A stretch of DNA of 64,000 nucleotides from Acanthosepion esculentum (lineage: Eukaryota; Mollusca; Cephalopoda; Sepiida; Sepiidae): positions 6,297,501 to 6,361,500 of the forward strand of contig CAXIWW010000817.1 in assembly GCA_964036315.1 (NCBI GenBank). Reading direction: 5' to 3'. Below the pieces are notes generated by a model. It searched no databases. It was not told where the DNA came from and worked only from the letters and a program-made list of their open reading frames with translations. Within the stretch, counting starts at the first letter, position 1. Each line of letters opens with the position of its first letter. Of this stretch, positions 12,801 to 27,550 are shown in pieces. The position numbers and the translations under genes are program-made.

Positions 12801-14440
12801 CACCCAGGAGACAGTCCCAGAAAGTCCCACGCAGACGACCCTCAAACAGGAGAGTCTCACAGCAAGTCCCACGCAGACGACCCCCAGTCCCAGAAAATCC
12901 CACGCAGACGAACACCCACCCAGGAGACAGTCCCAGAAGTCCCACGCAGACGACCCCCCCACCCAGTAGACAGTCCCAGAAAGTCCCAAACAGACGACAC
13001 CCACCCAGGAGACAGTCCCAGAAAGTCACACGCAGAAGACCCCCAGTCCCACAAAGTCCCACGCAGACGACACCGCACCCAGGAGACTGTCCCAGAAAGA
13101 CCCACGCAGACGACCCACAGTCCCAGAAAGTCCAACGCAGACGAGTCCCCACCCAGGAAACAGTCCAAGAATGTCCCACGCAGACGACCCCCCACCCAGG
13201 AGAGAGTCCCAGAATGACCCACGCAGACGACCCCCAGTCCCAGAAAGTCCCATGCAGACGACACCCCACCCAGGAGAGAGTCCATGAAAGACCCACGCAG
13301 ACGACCACACACCCAGGAGACAGTCACAAAAAGTCCGACGCAGACGACCACCAGTCCCAGAAAGTCCCACGCAGACGACCCCCAGTCCTAGGAAGTCCCA
13401 TGCAGACAACCTTCCACCCAGGAGACAGTCCAAGAAAGTCCCACGCAGACGACCCCAACCCAGGAGACAGTCCAAGAAAGTCCCACGCAAACGACCACAC
13501 ACCCAGGAGACAGTCCCAGAAAGTCCGACGCAGACGACGACCAATCCCAGAAAGTCCCACGCAGACGACCCCCAGTCCTAGGAAGTCCCATGCAGACGAC
13601 CCCAGTCAGGAGACAGTCCCAGAAAGTCCCCCACAAAGGCCCCCCACCCAGGAGACAGTCCCAGAAAGTCCCAAACAGACGACACCCACCCAGGAGACAC
13701 TCCCAGAAAGTCCCACGCAGAAGATCCCCAGTCCAAGAAAGACCCACGCAGACGACCCCCAGTCCCAGAAAGTCCCACGCAGACAACCCCCAGTCCCAAA
13801 AATTCCCACGCAGACGACACCGCACAAAGGAGACTGTACCAGAAAGACCCATGCAGACGACCCCCAGTCCCAGAAAGTCCCATGCAGACGACACCCCAGC
13901 CAGGAGACAATCCCAGAAAGTCCCAAAAAGACGACCCCCACCCAGGAAACAGTTCCAGAAAGTCCCACGCAGAAGACGCCCAGTCCCAGAAAGTCCCACG
14001 CAGACGACACCGCACCCAGGAGACTGTCCCAGAAAGACCCACGCAGACGACCCCCAGTCCCAGAAAGTGCCACGCAGACGAGTCCCCACCCAGGAAACAG
14101 TCCCAGGAAGTCCCACGCAGACGACCCCCAGTCCCAGAAACTCCCACACAGACGACCTCCAGTCCCACAAAATCCCACGCAGACGACACCGCACCAAGGA
14201 GACTGTACCAGAAAGACCCACGCAGACGACCCCCAGTCCCAGAAAATCCCACGCAGACGAACACCCACCCAGGAGACAGTCCCAGAAAATCCCACGCAGA
14301 CGACCCCCCACCCAGGAGACAGTCCCAGAATGTCCCACGCAGACGAACTTCAGTCCGAGAAAGTCCCACGCAGACGACCACCACCCAGGAGACATTCCCA
14401 GAAAGTCCCAAAAAGACGACCCCCACCCAGGAGACAGTAC

Positions 14441-16503
14441 CAGAATGTCCCCCGCAGACGACCCCCCACCCAGGAGAGACTCCCAGAATGACCCACGAAG
14501 ACGACCCCCAGTCCCATAAAGTCCCACGCAGACGACCCCCAATCCCACAAAATCCCACGCAGACGACACCGCATGCAGGAGACTGTACCAGAAAGACCCA
14601 TGCAGACAACCCCCAGTCCCAGAAAGTCCCATGCAGACGACACCCCACCGAGGAGACGGTCCTAGATATCACACGCAGACGACCCCCACCCAGGAGACAG
14701 TCCCAGAAAGTCCAACGCAGACGACCCCAAGACAGGGGAGTGTCCCAGCAAGTCCCACGCAGACGACCCCCAATCCCAGAAAATCCCACGCAGACGAACA
14801 CCCACCCAGGAGACAGTCCCAGAAAGTCCCACGCAAACTACCCCCCACCCAGGAGACAGTCCCAGAAAGTCCCACGCAGACTACCCACCACCCAGGAGAC
14901 AGTCCCAGAAAGTCCCACGGAGACGACCACACACCCAGGAGACAACCCAGAAAGTCCGACGCAGACGACCACCAGTCCCAGAAAGTCCCACGCAGACGAC
15001 CCCCAGTCCTAGGAAGTCCCATGCAGACGACCCAATCAGGAGACTGTCCCAGAAAGTCCCACGCTGACGACCCCCACCCAGGAGACTGTCCCAGAAAGTC
15101 CCCAACAGACAACACCCACCCAGGAGACACACCCAAAAAGTCCCACGCAGAAGACACCCAGTCCAAGAAAGACCCACGCAGACGACCCCCAGTCCCAGAA
15201 AGTCCCATGCAGACGACACCCCACCCAGGAGACAGACCCAGGAAGTCCCAGGCAGACGACCACCAGTCACAGAAAGTCCCACGCAGACGACCCCCAGTCC
15301 CAGAAAATCCCACGCAGACGACACCGCACCTAGGAGACTGTACCAGAAAGACACATGCAGACGACCCCCAGTCCAAGAAAGACCCATGCAGACGACACCC
15401 AACCCAGGAGACAGTCCTAGATATCGCACGCAGACGACCCCACACCCAGGAGCCAGTCCCAGAAAGTCCCACGCAGACGACCCCCAGAGAGGAGAGTGTC
15501 CCAGCAAGTCCCACGCAGACGACCCCCAGTCCCAGAAAATCCCACGCAGACGACACCCCTCCCAGGAGACAGTCCCAGGAAGTCTCAGGCAGAAGACCCC
15601 CAGTCCCAGAAAGTTCCACGCAGACGACCCCCAGACAGGAGAGTGTCCCAGCAAGTCCCACGCAGACGACCCCCAGTCCCAGAAAGTCCAACGCAGACGA
15701 CACCCCACCCAGGAGACAGTCCCAGGAAGTCCCAGGCAGACGAACCCCAGTCCAGGAAAGTCCCACGCAGACGACCCCCAGTCCCAGAAAATCCCACGCA
15801 GACGACACCGCACCAAGGAGACTGTACCAGAAAGACACATGCAGACGACCCCCAGTCCCAGAAAGTCCCATGGAGACGACACCCCACCCAGGAGACAGTC
15901 CTAGATGTCCCACGCAGACGACCCCACACCCAGGAGCCAGTCCCAGAAAGTCCCACGCAGACGACCCCCAGACAGGAGAGTGTCCCAGCAAGTCCCACGC
16001 AGACGACCCCCAGTCCCAGAAAATCCCACGCAGACGAACACCCACCCAGGAGACAGTCCCAGAAAGTCCCACGCAGACGACCCCCCACCTAGGAGACAGT
16101 CCCAGTTAGTCCCACGCAGACGACCCCCAGTCCTAGGAAGTCCCATGCAGACGACCCCCAGCCAGGAGACAATCCCAGAAAGTCCCACGCAGACGACCCC
16201 GACCCAGGAGACAGTCCAAGAAAGTCCCAAACAGACGACCCCCACCCAGGAGACTGTCCCAGAAAGACCCACGCAGACGACCACCAGTCCCAGAAAGTCC
16301 AACGCAGACGAGTCTCCACCCAGGAGACAGTCCAAGAAAGTCCCAAACAGACGACCCCCACCCAGGAGACTGTACCAGAAAGACCCATGCAGACAACCCC
16401 CAGTCCCAGAAAGTCCCATGCAAACGACACCCCACCCAGGAGACAGTCTAGATATCCCACGCAGACGACCCCCACCCAGGAGACAGTCCCAGAATATCCC
16501 ACG
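14441..16503 (+). repeat. D segmental duplication, copy 1 (offset 2,786 bp)
   Basis: Starts at CAGAATGTCCCCCGCAGACG and shares its full order of variant monomers with 17227-19289. Shared landmarks include GTCCTAGATAT, GACAGGGGAGTGTCCC, AGACCCAATCAGGAGACTG and GAGAGGAGAGTGTCCCAGC. Differences are scattered point changes, for example CCTCCCAGGAGACAG near 15558 against CCACCCAGGAGACAG near 18344. Confidence 0.85.
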
Positions 16504-16639
16504 CTGACGACGCCCAGTCCAAGAAAGTACCACGCAGACGACCGCCAGACAGGAGACAGCCCCAGAAAATCCCACGCAGACGACCCACACCCAGGAGACA
16601 GTCCCAGAAAATCCCACGCAGCCGACCCCCCACCCAGGA

Positions 16640-19600
16640 GACAGTCGCAGAAAGTCCCACGCAGACGACCCCCCACCCAGGAGACAGTCGCAGAAAGTCC
16701 CACGCAGACGACCTTCAGTCCCAGAAAGTCCCACGCAGACGACCACCAACCAGGAACCAGTCCCAGAAAGTCCCACGCAGACGACACCCAGTCCCTGAAA
16801 GTCCGACGCAGACGACCCCCCACGCAGGAGACAGTCCCAGAAAGTCCCACGCAAAAGACCCCCAGTCCCAGAAAGTCCCATGAAGTCGAACCTCCACCCA
16901 GGAGACAGTCCTAGATATCCCACGCAGACGACCCCCACCCAGGAGACAGTCCCAGAAAGTCCCACGCTGACGACGCCCAGTCCAAGAAAGTACCACGCAG
17001 ACGACCGCCAGACAGGAGACAGCCCCAGAAAATCCCACGCAGACGACCCACACCCAGGAGACAGTCCCAGAAAATCCCACGCAGCCGACCCCCCACCCAG
17101 GAGACAGTCCCAGAAAGTCCCACAAAGACGACCCCCCACCCAGGAGACAGTCCCAGAAAGTCCCACGCAGACGACCCCCAGTCCCAGAAAGTCACACACA
17201 GACGAACCCCACCAAGGTGACAGTCACAGAATGTCCCCCGCAGACGACCCCCCACCCAGGAGAGACTCCCAGAATGACCCACGAAGACGACCCCCAGTCC
17301 CATAAAGTCCCACGCAGACGACCCCCAATCCCACAAAATCCCACGCAGACGACACCGCATGCAGGAGACTGTACCAGAAAGACCCATGCAGACAACCCCC
17401 AGTCCCAGAAAGTCCCATGCAGACGACACCCCACCGAGGAGACGGTCCTAGATATCCCACGCAGACGACCCCCCACCCAGGAGACAGTCCCAGAAAGTCC
17501 AACGCAGACGACCCCAAGACAGGGGAGTGTCCCAGCAAGTCCCACGCAGACGACCCCCAATCCCAGAAAATCCCACGCAGACGAACACCCACCCAGGAGA
17601 CAGTCCCAGAAAGTCCCACGCAGACTACCCCCCACCAAGGAGACAGTCCCAGAAAGTCCCACGCAGACTACCCACCACCCAGGAGACAGTCCCAGAAAGT
17701 CCCACGGAGACGACCACACACCCAGGAGACAACCCAGAAAGTCCGACGCAGACGACCACCAGTCCCAGAAAGTCCCACGCAGACGACCCCCTGTCCTAGG
17801 AAGTCCCATGCAGACGACCCAATCAGGAGACTGTCCCAGAAAGTCCCACGCTGACGACCCCCACCCAGGAGACTGTCCCAGAAAGTCCACAACAGACAAC
17901 ACCCACCCAGGAGACACACCCAGAAAGTCCCACGCAGAAGACACCCAGTCCAAGAAAGACCCACGCAGACGACCCCCAGTCCCAGAAAGTCCCACGCAGA
18001 CGACACCCCACCCAGGAGACAGACCCAGAAAGTCCCAGGCAGACGACCACCAGTCACAGAAAGTCCCACGCAGACGACCCCCAGTCCCAGAAAATCCCAC
18101 GCAGACGACACCTTCCTAGGAGACTGTACCAGAAAGACACATGCAGACGACCCCCAGTCCAAGAAAGACCCATGCAGACGACACCCAACCCAGGAGACAG
18201 TCCTAGATATCGCACGCAGACGACCCCACACCCAGGAGCCAGTCCCAGAAAGTCGCACGCAGACGACCCCCAGAGAGGAGAGTGTCCCAGCAAGTCCCAC
18301 GCAGACGACCCCCAGTCCCAGAAAATCCCACGCAGACGACACCCCACCCAGGAGACAGTCCCAGGAAGTCCCAGGCAGACGACCCCCAGTCCCAGAAAGT
18401 CCCACGCAGACGACCCCCAGACAGGAGAGTCTCCCAGCAAGTCCCACGCAGACGACCCCCAGTCCCAGAAAGTCCAACGCAGACGACACCCCACCCAGGA
18501 GACAGTCCCAGGAAGTCCCAGGCAGACGAACCCCAGTCCAGGAAAGTCCCACGCAGACGACCCCCAGTCCCAGAAAATCCCACGCAGACGACACCGCACC
18601 AAGGAGACTGTACCAGAAAGACACATGCAGACGACCCCCAGTCCCAGAAAGTCCCATGGAGACGACACCCCACCCAGGAGACAGTCCTAGATGTCCCACG
18701 CAGACGACCCCACACCCAGGAGCCAGTCCCAGAAAGTCCCACGCAGACGACCCCCAGACAGGAGAGTGTCCCAGCAAGTCCCACGCAGACGACCCCCAGT
18801 CCCAGAAAATCCCACGCAGACGAACACCCACCCAGGAGACAGTCCCAGAAAGTCCCACGCAGACGACCCCCCACCTAGGAGACAGTCCCAGTTAGTCCCA
18901 CGCAGACGACCCACAGTCCTAGGAAGTCCCATGCAGACGACCCCCAGCCAGGAGACAATCCCAGAAAGTCCCACGCAGACGACCCCGACCCAGGAGACAG
19001 TCCAAGAAAGTCCCAAACAGAAGAACCCCACCCAGGAGACTGTCCCAGAAAGACCCACGCAGACGACCACCAGTCCCAGAAAGTCCAACGCAGACGAGTC
19101 TCCACCCAGGAGACAGTCCAAGAAAGTCCCAAACAGACGACCCCCACCCAGGAGACTGTACCAGAAAGACCCATGCAGACAACCCCCAGTCCCAGAAAGT
19201 CCCATGCAGACGACACCCCACCCAGGAGACAGTCTAGATATCCCACGCAGACGACCCCCACCCAGGAGACAGTCCCAGAATATCCCACGCAGACGACCCC
19301 CAGACAGGAGAGTGTGCCAGCAGTCCCACGCAGACGACACTCAATCCCAGAAAATCCCACGCAGACGAACACCCACCCAGAAGACAGTCCCAGAAAGTCC
19401 CACGCAGACGACCCCCCACCCAGGAGACAGTCGCAGAAAGTCCCACGCAGACGACCTTCAGTCCCAGAAAGTCCCACGCAGACGACCACCAACCAGGAAC
19501 CAGTCCCAGAAAGTCCCACGCAGACGACACCCAGTCCCTGAAAGTCCGACGCAGACGACCCCCCACGCAGGAGACAGTCCCAGAAAGTCCCACGCAAAAG

Positions 19601-22340
19601 ACCCCCAGTCCCAGAAAGTCCCATGAAGTCGAACCTCCACCCAGGAGACAGTCCTAGATATCCCACGCAGACGACCCCCACCCAGGAGACAGTCCCAGAA
19701 AGTCCCACGCTGACGACGCCCAGTCCAAGAAAGTACCACGCAGACGACCGCCAGACAGGAGACAGCCCCAGAAAATCCCACGCAGACGACCCACACCCAG
19801 GAGACAGTCGCAGAAAATCCCACGCAGCCGACCCCCCACCCAGGAGACAGTCCCAGAAAGTCCCACGCAGAAGACCCCTCACCCAGGAGAATCCAAGAAA
19901 GACCCACGCAGACGACCCCCAGTCCCAGAAAGACCCATGCAGACGACCCCCCACCCAGGAGACTGTCCCAGATATCCCACGCAGACAACATTCCACCCAG
20001 GAGACAGTCCAAGAAAGTCCGACGCAGACGACCACAGACCCAGGAGACAGTCCCAGAAAGTCCGACGCAGACGACCCCCAGTCCCAGAAAGTCCCACGCA
20101 GACGACCCCCAGTCCTAGGAAGTCCCATGCAGACGACCCCACCCAGGAGACAGTCCCAGAAAGTCCCAAACAGAAGACACCGACCCAGGAGACACTCCCA
20201 GAAAGTCCCACGAAGAAGAACCCCAGTCCAAGAAAGACCCACGCAGACGACCCCCAGTCCCAGAAAGTCCCACGCAGACGACACCCCACCCAGGAGACAG
20301 TCCCAGGAAGTCCCACGCAGACGACCACCAGTCCCAGAAAGTCCCACGCAGACGACCCCCAATCCCACAAAATCCCACGCAGACGACACCGCACGCAGGA
20401 GACTGTACCAGAAAGACCCATGCAGAAAACCCCAGTCCCAGAAAGTCCCATGCAGACGACACCCCATACAGGAGACAGTCTAGATATCCCACGCAGACGA
20501 CCCCCACCCAGGAGACAGTCCCAGAATGTCCCACGCAGACGACCCCCAGACAGGAGTGTGTGCCAGCAAGTCCCACGCAGACGACCCTCAATCCCAGAAA
20601 ATCCCACGCTGCGAACACCCACCCAGGAGACAGTCCCAGAAAGTCCCACGCAGACGAACCCCCACCCAGGAGACAGTCGCAGAAAGTCCCACGCAGACGA
20701 CCTTCAGTCCCAGAAAGTCCCACGCAGACGACCACCAACCAGGAGACAGTCCCAGAAAGTCCCACGCAGACGACACCCAGTCCCTGAAAGTCCGACGCAG
20801 ACGACCCCCCACGCAGGAGACAGTCCCAGAAAGTCCCACGCAAAAGACCCCCAGTCCCAGAAAGTCCCATGAAGTCGAACCTCCACCCAGGAGACAGTCC
20901 TAGATATCCCACGCAGACGACCCCCATCCAGGAGACAGTCCCAGAAAGTCCCACGCTGACGACGCCCAGTCCAAGAAAGTACCACGCAGACGACACCCAG
21001 ACAGGAGACAGCCCCAGAAAATCCAACGCAGACGCCCCCCAGACAGAAGAGTGTCCCAGCAATTCCCACGCAGACGACCCCCCACCCAGGAGACAGTCCC
21101 AGAAAGTCCCACAAAGACGACCCCCCACCAAGGAGACAGTCCCAGAAAGTCCCACGCAGACGACCCCCAGTCCCAGAAAGTCACACACAGACGACCCCCA
21201 CCAAGGTGACAGTCACAGAAAGTCCCACGCAGACGACACCCAGTCCCTGAAAAATCCCACGCAGAAAACCCCCCACGCAGGAGACATTCCCAGAAAGTCC
21301 CACGCAGACGAACCCCCAAAAAGGAGACAGTCTCAGAAATACCCACGCAGACGACCTCCAGTCCCAGAATGTCCCACGCAGAAGACCCCTCCACCAGGAG
21401 AATCCAAGAAAGACCCACGCAGACGACCCCCAGTCCCAGAAAGACCCATGCAGACGACCCCCCACCCAGGAGACTGTCCCAGATATCCCACGCAGACAAC
21501 CTTCCACCCAGGAGACAGTCCAAGAAAGTCCGACGCAGACGACCACAGACCCAGGAGACAGTCCCAGAAAGTCCGACGCAGACGAGCCCCAGTCCCAGAA
21601 AGTCCCACGCAGAAGACCCCCAGTCCTAGGAAGTCCCATGCAGACGACCCCACCCAGGAGACAGTCCCAGAAAGTCCCAAACAGAAGACACCGACCCAGG
21701 AGACACTCCCAGAAAATCCCACGAAGAAGAACCCCAGTCCAAGAAAGACCCACGCAGACGACCCCCAGTCCCAGAAAGTCCCACGCAGTCGACACCGCAC
21801 GCAGGAGACTGTACCAGAAAGACCCAAGCAGACAACCCCCAGTCCCAGAAAGTCCCATGCAGACGACACCCCATACAGGAGACAGTCTAGATATCCCACG
21901 CAGACGACCCCCACCCAGGAGACAGTCCCAGAATGTCCCACGCAGACGACCCCCAGACAGGAGAGTGTGCCAGCAAGTCCCACGCAGACGACTCTCAATC
22001 CCAGAAAATCCCACGCAGACGAACACCCACCCAGGAGACAGTCCCAGAAAGTCCCACGCAGACGAACCCCCACCCAGGAGACAGTCGCAGAAAGTCCCAC
22101 GCAGACGACCTTCAGTCCCAGAAAGTCCGACGCAGACGACCCCCCACGCAGGAGACAGTCCCAGAAAGTCCCACGCAAAAGACCCCCAGTCCCAGAAAGT
22201 CCCATGAAGTCGAACCTCCACCCAGGAGACAGTCCTAGATATCCCACGCAGACGTCCCCCATACAGGAGACAGTCCCAGAAAGTCCCACGCTGACGACGC
22301 CCAGTCCAAGAAAGTACCACGCAGACGACACCCAGACAGG
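16640..22340 (+). repeat. D block family with four copies (landmarks 16711, 19454, 20700, 22108)
   Basis: The rare variant ACCTTCAGTCCC lies at 16711, 19454, 20700 and 22108 (offsets 2,743, 1,246 and 1,408). It is followed in each copy by CCCACGCAAAAGACCCCCAG, CCCATGAAGTCGAACCTCC and GTCCTAGATATCCCACGC. The last copy has lost about 160 bp between ACCTTCAGTCCC and ACGCAGGAGACAG. Flanking monomer order differs between copies, so unequal exchange used several register shifts. Confidence 0.8.
17227..19289 (+). repeat. D segmental duplication, copy 2 (offset 2,786 bp)
   Basis: Second copy of 14441-16503. The copies diverge after the ATATCCCACGC landmark near 16496 and 19282: copy 1 continues into TGACGACGCCCAG, copy 2 into GACAGGAGAGTGTG. 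This shows a breakpoint within the satellite. The intervening 16504-17226 is ordinary D carrying the next block family. Confidence 0.85.
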
Positions 22341-23097
22341 AGACAGCCCCAGAAAATCCAACGCAGACGCCCCCCAGACAGAAGAGTGTCCCAGCAATTC
22401 CCACGCAGACGACCCCCAGTCCCAGAAAAACCCACGCAGACGAACACCCGCCCAGGAGTCAGTCCCAGAAAGTCCCACGCAGACGACCCCCCACCCAGGA
22501 GACAGTCCCAGTTAGTCCCACGCAGACGACCCCCAGTCCTAGGAAGTCCCATGCAGACGACCCCAGGCAGGAGACAATCCCACAAAGTCCCACGCAGACG
22601 ACACCGCACCCAGGAGACTGTCCCAGAAAGACCCACGCAGACGACCCCCAGTCCCAGAAAGTCCCACGCAGACGAGTCCCCACCCAGGAAACAGTCCCAA
22701 AATGTCCCACGCAGACGACCCCCCACCCAGGAGAGAGTCCCAGAATGACCCACGCAGACGACACCGAGTCCCATAAAGTCCCACGCAGACGACCCCCAAT
22801 CCCACAAAATCCCACGCAGACGACACCGCACGCAGGAGACTGTACCAGAAAGACCCACGAAGAAGACTCCCCACCCAGGAGAGAGTCCAAAAAAGATCCA
22901 CGCAGACGACCCCGAGTCCTAGAAAGTCCCATACAGACGACCCCCCACCCAGGAGACAGTCCCAGAAAGTAACACGCAGACGACCCCCAGTCCCAGAAAG
23001 TCCCACTCAGACGACCACCAGTCCCATAAAGTCCTACGCAGACGACCCCCCACCCAGGAGACAGTCCCAGAAAGTCCCACGCAGACGAGCCCCACCC

Positions 23098-26000
23098 ATG
23101 AGACAGTCCCAGAAAGTCCCACGGAGACGACCCACAGTCCCAGAAAGTCCCAAGCAGGCGCCCCCCACCAAGGAGACAAACCCAGAAATTCCCACGCAGA
23201 CGACCCCGAGTCCCAGAAAGTCCCACGCAGACGACTCCCCACCGAGGAGACAGTCCCAGAAAGTCCCACGCAGACGAGCCCAGTCCCAGAAAGTCCCACG
23301 CAGACGAGCCCAGTCCCAGAAAGTCCCACGCAGACGACCCCCACCCAGGAGACAGTCTCAGAAAGTCCCACACAGACGGACCCCCACCCAGGAGTCAGTA
23401 CCAGAAAGACCCAAGCAGACGAACCCATGTCTCAGAAAGTCCCAAGCAGACGACTCCCCACCCAGGAGACAGTCCCAGAAAGTCCCACGCAGACTACCCC
23501 CCACCCAGGAGACAGTCCCAGAAAGTCCCACGCAGACGAGCCCAGTCCCAGAAAGTCCCACCCAGACGACCCCCACCCAGGAGACAGACCCAGAAACTAC
23601 CATGCAGACGACACCCAGTCTCAGAAAGTCCCAGGCAGACGACTCCCCACCCAGGAGACAGTCCCAGAAAGTCCCACGCAGAAGACCCCCCACCTAGGAG
23701 AGAGTCCAAATAAGATCCACGCAGACGACCCCGAGTCCTAGAAAGTCCCATACAGACGACACCCCACCCAGGAGACTGTCCCAGAAAGTAACACGCACAA
23801 GTCCCCCAGTCCCAGAAAGTCCAACGCAGACGACCCCCCACCCATGAGACAGTCCCAGAAAGTCCCACGGAGACGACCCTCAGTCCCAGAAAGTCCCACT
23901 CAGACGCCCCCCACCAGGGAGACAAACCCAGAAATTCCCACGCAGACGACCCCTAGTCCCAGAAACTCCCACGCAGACGACTCCCCACCCAGGAGACAGT
24001 CCCAGAAAGTCCCACGCAGACGACCCCCCCACCCATGAGACAGTCCCAGAAAGTCCCACGCAGACGAGCCCAGTCCCAGAAAGTCCCACGCAGAAGACCC
24101 CCCACTTAGGAGAGAGTCCAAAAAAGATCCACGCAGACGACCCCGAGTCCTAGAAAGTCCCATACAGACGACCCCCCACCCAGGAGACAGTCCCAGGAAG
24201 TAACACGCAGACGACCCCCAGTCCCAGAAACTCCCACGCAGACGACACCCAGTCCCTGAAAGTCCCAAGCAGACGACCTCCCACGCAGGAGACAGTCCCA
24301 GAAAGTCCCACGCAGACGAACACCCACCCAGGAGACAGTCACAGAAAGACCCACGCAGACGACCCCAGTCCCAGAAAGTCCCACGCAGACGACTCCCTAC
24401 CCAGGAGACAGTCCCAGAAAGTGCCACGCAGACGACTCCCCACCGAGGAGACATTCCCAGAAAGTCCCACGCAGACGAGCCTAGTCCCAGAAAGTCACAC
24501 GCAGACGACCCCCACCCAGAAGACAGTCCCAGAAACTACCACGAAGATGACACCCATTCTCAGAAAGTCCCAGGCAGACGAATCCCCACCCAGGAGACAG
24601 TCCCAGAAAGTCCCACGCAGACGACGCCCCACCCAGGAGAGAGTCCAAAAAAGATCCACGCAGACGACACCGAGTCCTAGAATGTCCCATACAGACGACC
24701 CACCACCCAGGAGACTGAACCAGAAAGTAACACGCAGACGACCCCCAGTCCCAGAAAGTCCCACGCAGACGACCACCAGTCCCACCAAGTCCCACGCAGA
24801 CGACCCCCCACCCAGGTGACAGTCCCAGAAAGTCCCACGCAGACGACCCACAGTCCCAGAATGTCGCACGCAGACGCCCCCCACCAAGGAGACAGTCCCA
24901 GAAAGTCCCACGCAGACGATCCCCCACCCAGAAGAGAGTCCCTGAAAGTCCCACGCAGACAAACCCCTGTGCCAGAAAGTCCCACGCAGACGACTCCCCA
25001 CCGAGGAGACAGTCCCAGAAAGTCCCACGCAGACGAGCCCAGTCCCAGAAAGTCCCACGCAGACGACCCCCACCCAGGAGACAGTCCCAGAAAGTCCCAC
25101 GCAGACGACACCCAGTCCCTGAAAGTCCCAAGCAGACGACATCCCACGCAGGAGACAGTCCCAGAAAGTCCCACGCAGACGACCCCCCACCCAGGAGAGA
25201 GTCCAAAAAAGATCCAAGCAGACGACCCCGAGTCCTAGAAAGTCCCATACAGACGACCCCCAACCCAGGAGACAGTCCCAGAAAGTAACACGCAGACGAC
25301 CCCCAGTCCCAGAAAGTCCCACGCAGACGACCACCAGTCCCATAAAGTCCTACGCAGACGACCCCCCACCCAGGAGACAGTCCCAGAAAGTCCCACGCAG
25401 ACGAGCCCCACCCATGAGACTGTCCCAGAAAGTCCAACGGAGACGACCCACAGTCCCAGAAAGTCCCAAGCAGGCTCCCCCCACCAAGGAGACAAACCCA
25501 GAAATTCCCACGCAGACGACCCCTAGTCCCAGAAAGTCCCACGCAGACGACTCCCCACCGAGGAGACAGTCCCAGAAAGTCCCACGCAGACGAGCCCAGT
25601 CCCAGAAAGACCCACGCAGAGGACCCCCACCCAGGAGACAGTACCAGAAAGTCCCACGCAGACGGACCCCCACCCAGGAGTCAGTACCAGAAAGACCCAA
25701 GCAGACGACCCAATGTCTCAGAAAGTCCCAAGAAGACGACTCCCACCCAGGAGACAGTCCCAGAAAGTCCCACGCAGACTACCCCCCACCCAGGAGACAG
25801 TCCCAGAAACTACCACGCAGACGACACCCAGTCTCAGAAAGTCCCAGGCAGACGACTCCCCACCCAGGAGACAGTCCCAGACAGTCCCACGCAGAAGACC
25901 CCCCACCTAGGAGAGAGTCCAAAAAAGATCCACGCAGACGACCACGAGTCATAGAAAGTCCCATACAGACGACACCCAACCCAAGAGACAGTCCCAGAAA

Positions 26001-26300
26001 GTAACACGCAGAAGTCCCCCAGTCCAAGAAAGTCCCACGCAGACGACCCCCCACCCATGAGACAGTCCCAGAAAGTCCCACGGAGACGACCCACAGTCCC
26101 AGAAAGTCCCACTCAGACGCCCCCCACCAAGGAGACAAACCCAGAAATTCCCACGCAGACGACCCCTACTCCCAGAAAGTAACAACGCAGACGACTCCCC
26201 ACCCAGGAGACAGTCCCAGAAAGTACCACGCAGACGACACACCCACCCATGAGACAGTCCCAGAAAGTCCCACGCAGACGAGCCCAGTCCCAGAAATCCC
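23098..26300 (+). repeat. D block family with CCCATGAGACAG and AAATTCCCACGCAG landmarks
   Basis: A run containing CACCCATGAGAC, CCCACGGAGACGACCC and GGAGACAAACCCAGAAATTC recurs near 23.1, 23.84, 25.4 and 26.05 kb, with spacings of about 0.75-2.3 kb. The 23.1 and 25.4 kb copies extend furthest together (offset 2,316 bp at the shared starting landmark). No other feature is present in this stretch. Confidence 0.72.
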
Positions 26301-27550
26301 ATGCAGAAGACCCCCCACCTAGGAGAGAGTCCAAAAAAGATCCACGCAGACGACCTCGAGTCCTAGAAAGTCCCATACAGACGACACCCCACCCAGGAGA
26401 CAGTCCCAGAAAGTAACACGCAGACGACCCCCAGTCCCAGAAACTCCCACGCAGACGACACCCAGTCCCTGAAAGTCCCAGGCAGACGACCTCCCACGCA
26501 GGAGACAGTCCCAGAAAGTCCCACGCAGACGAACCCCCACCCAGGAGACAGTCACAGAAAGACCCACGCAGACGACCCCAGTCCCAGAAAGTCCCACGAA
26601 GACGACTCCCCACCCAGGAGACAGTCCCAGAAAGTCCCACGCAGACGACTCCCCACCGAAGTGACAGTCCCAGAAAGTCCCACGCAGACGAGCCCAGTCC
26701 CAGAAAGTCCCACGCAGACGACCCCCACCCAGGAGACAGTCCCAGAAACTACCACGAAGATGACACCCAGTCCCTGAAAGTCCCAAGCAGACGACCTCCC
26801 ACGCAGGAGACAGTCCCAGAAAGTCCCACGCAGACGAACCCCCACCCAGGAGACAGTCCCAGAAAGACCCACGCAGACGAGCCCAGTCCCAGAAAGTCCC
26901 ACGCAGACGACTCCCCACCCAGGAGACTGTCCCAGAAAGTCCCACGCAGACGATCCCCCACCCAGAAGAGAGTCACTGAAAGTCCCACGCAGACAACCCC
27001 AAGTCACAGAAAGTCCCACGAAGACGAACCCCAGTCCCAGAATGTCCCACGCAGAAGACCCTCTGTCCCAGAAAGTCCCACGCAGACGAGACACCCAGTC
27101 CCAGAAAATCCCACGCAGAGGACACTCCACTCAGGAGACAGTCCCAGAAAGTCCCACGCAGACGGACCCCCACCCAGGAGTCAGTACCAGAAAGACCCAC
27201 GCAGACGACCCCCTGTCTCAGAAAGTCCCAAGCAGACGACTCCCCACCCAGGAGACAGTCCCAGAAAGTCCCACGCAGACGACCCCCAGTCCCAGAAAGT
27301 CCCACGCGGACGAACCCCACCCAGGAGACTGTCCCAGAAAGTTCCACGCAGACGACACCCAGTCCCTGAAAGTCCCAAGCAGACGACCTCCCACGCAGTA
27401 GACAGTCCCAGAAAGTCTCACGCAGACGACCCCCCACCCAGGAGAGAGTCCAAGAACGACCAACGCAGACGACCCCGAGTCCAAGAAAGTCCCATACAGA
27501 AGACCCCCCACCCAGGAGACAGTCCCAGAAAGTAACACGCAGACGACCAC

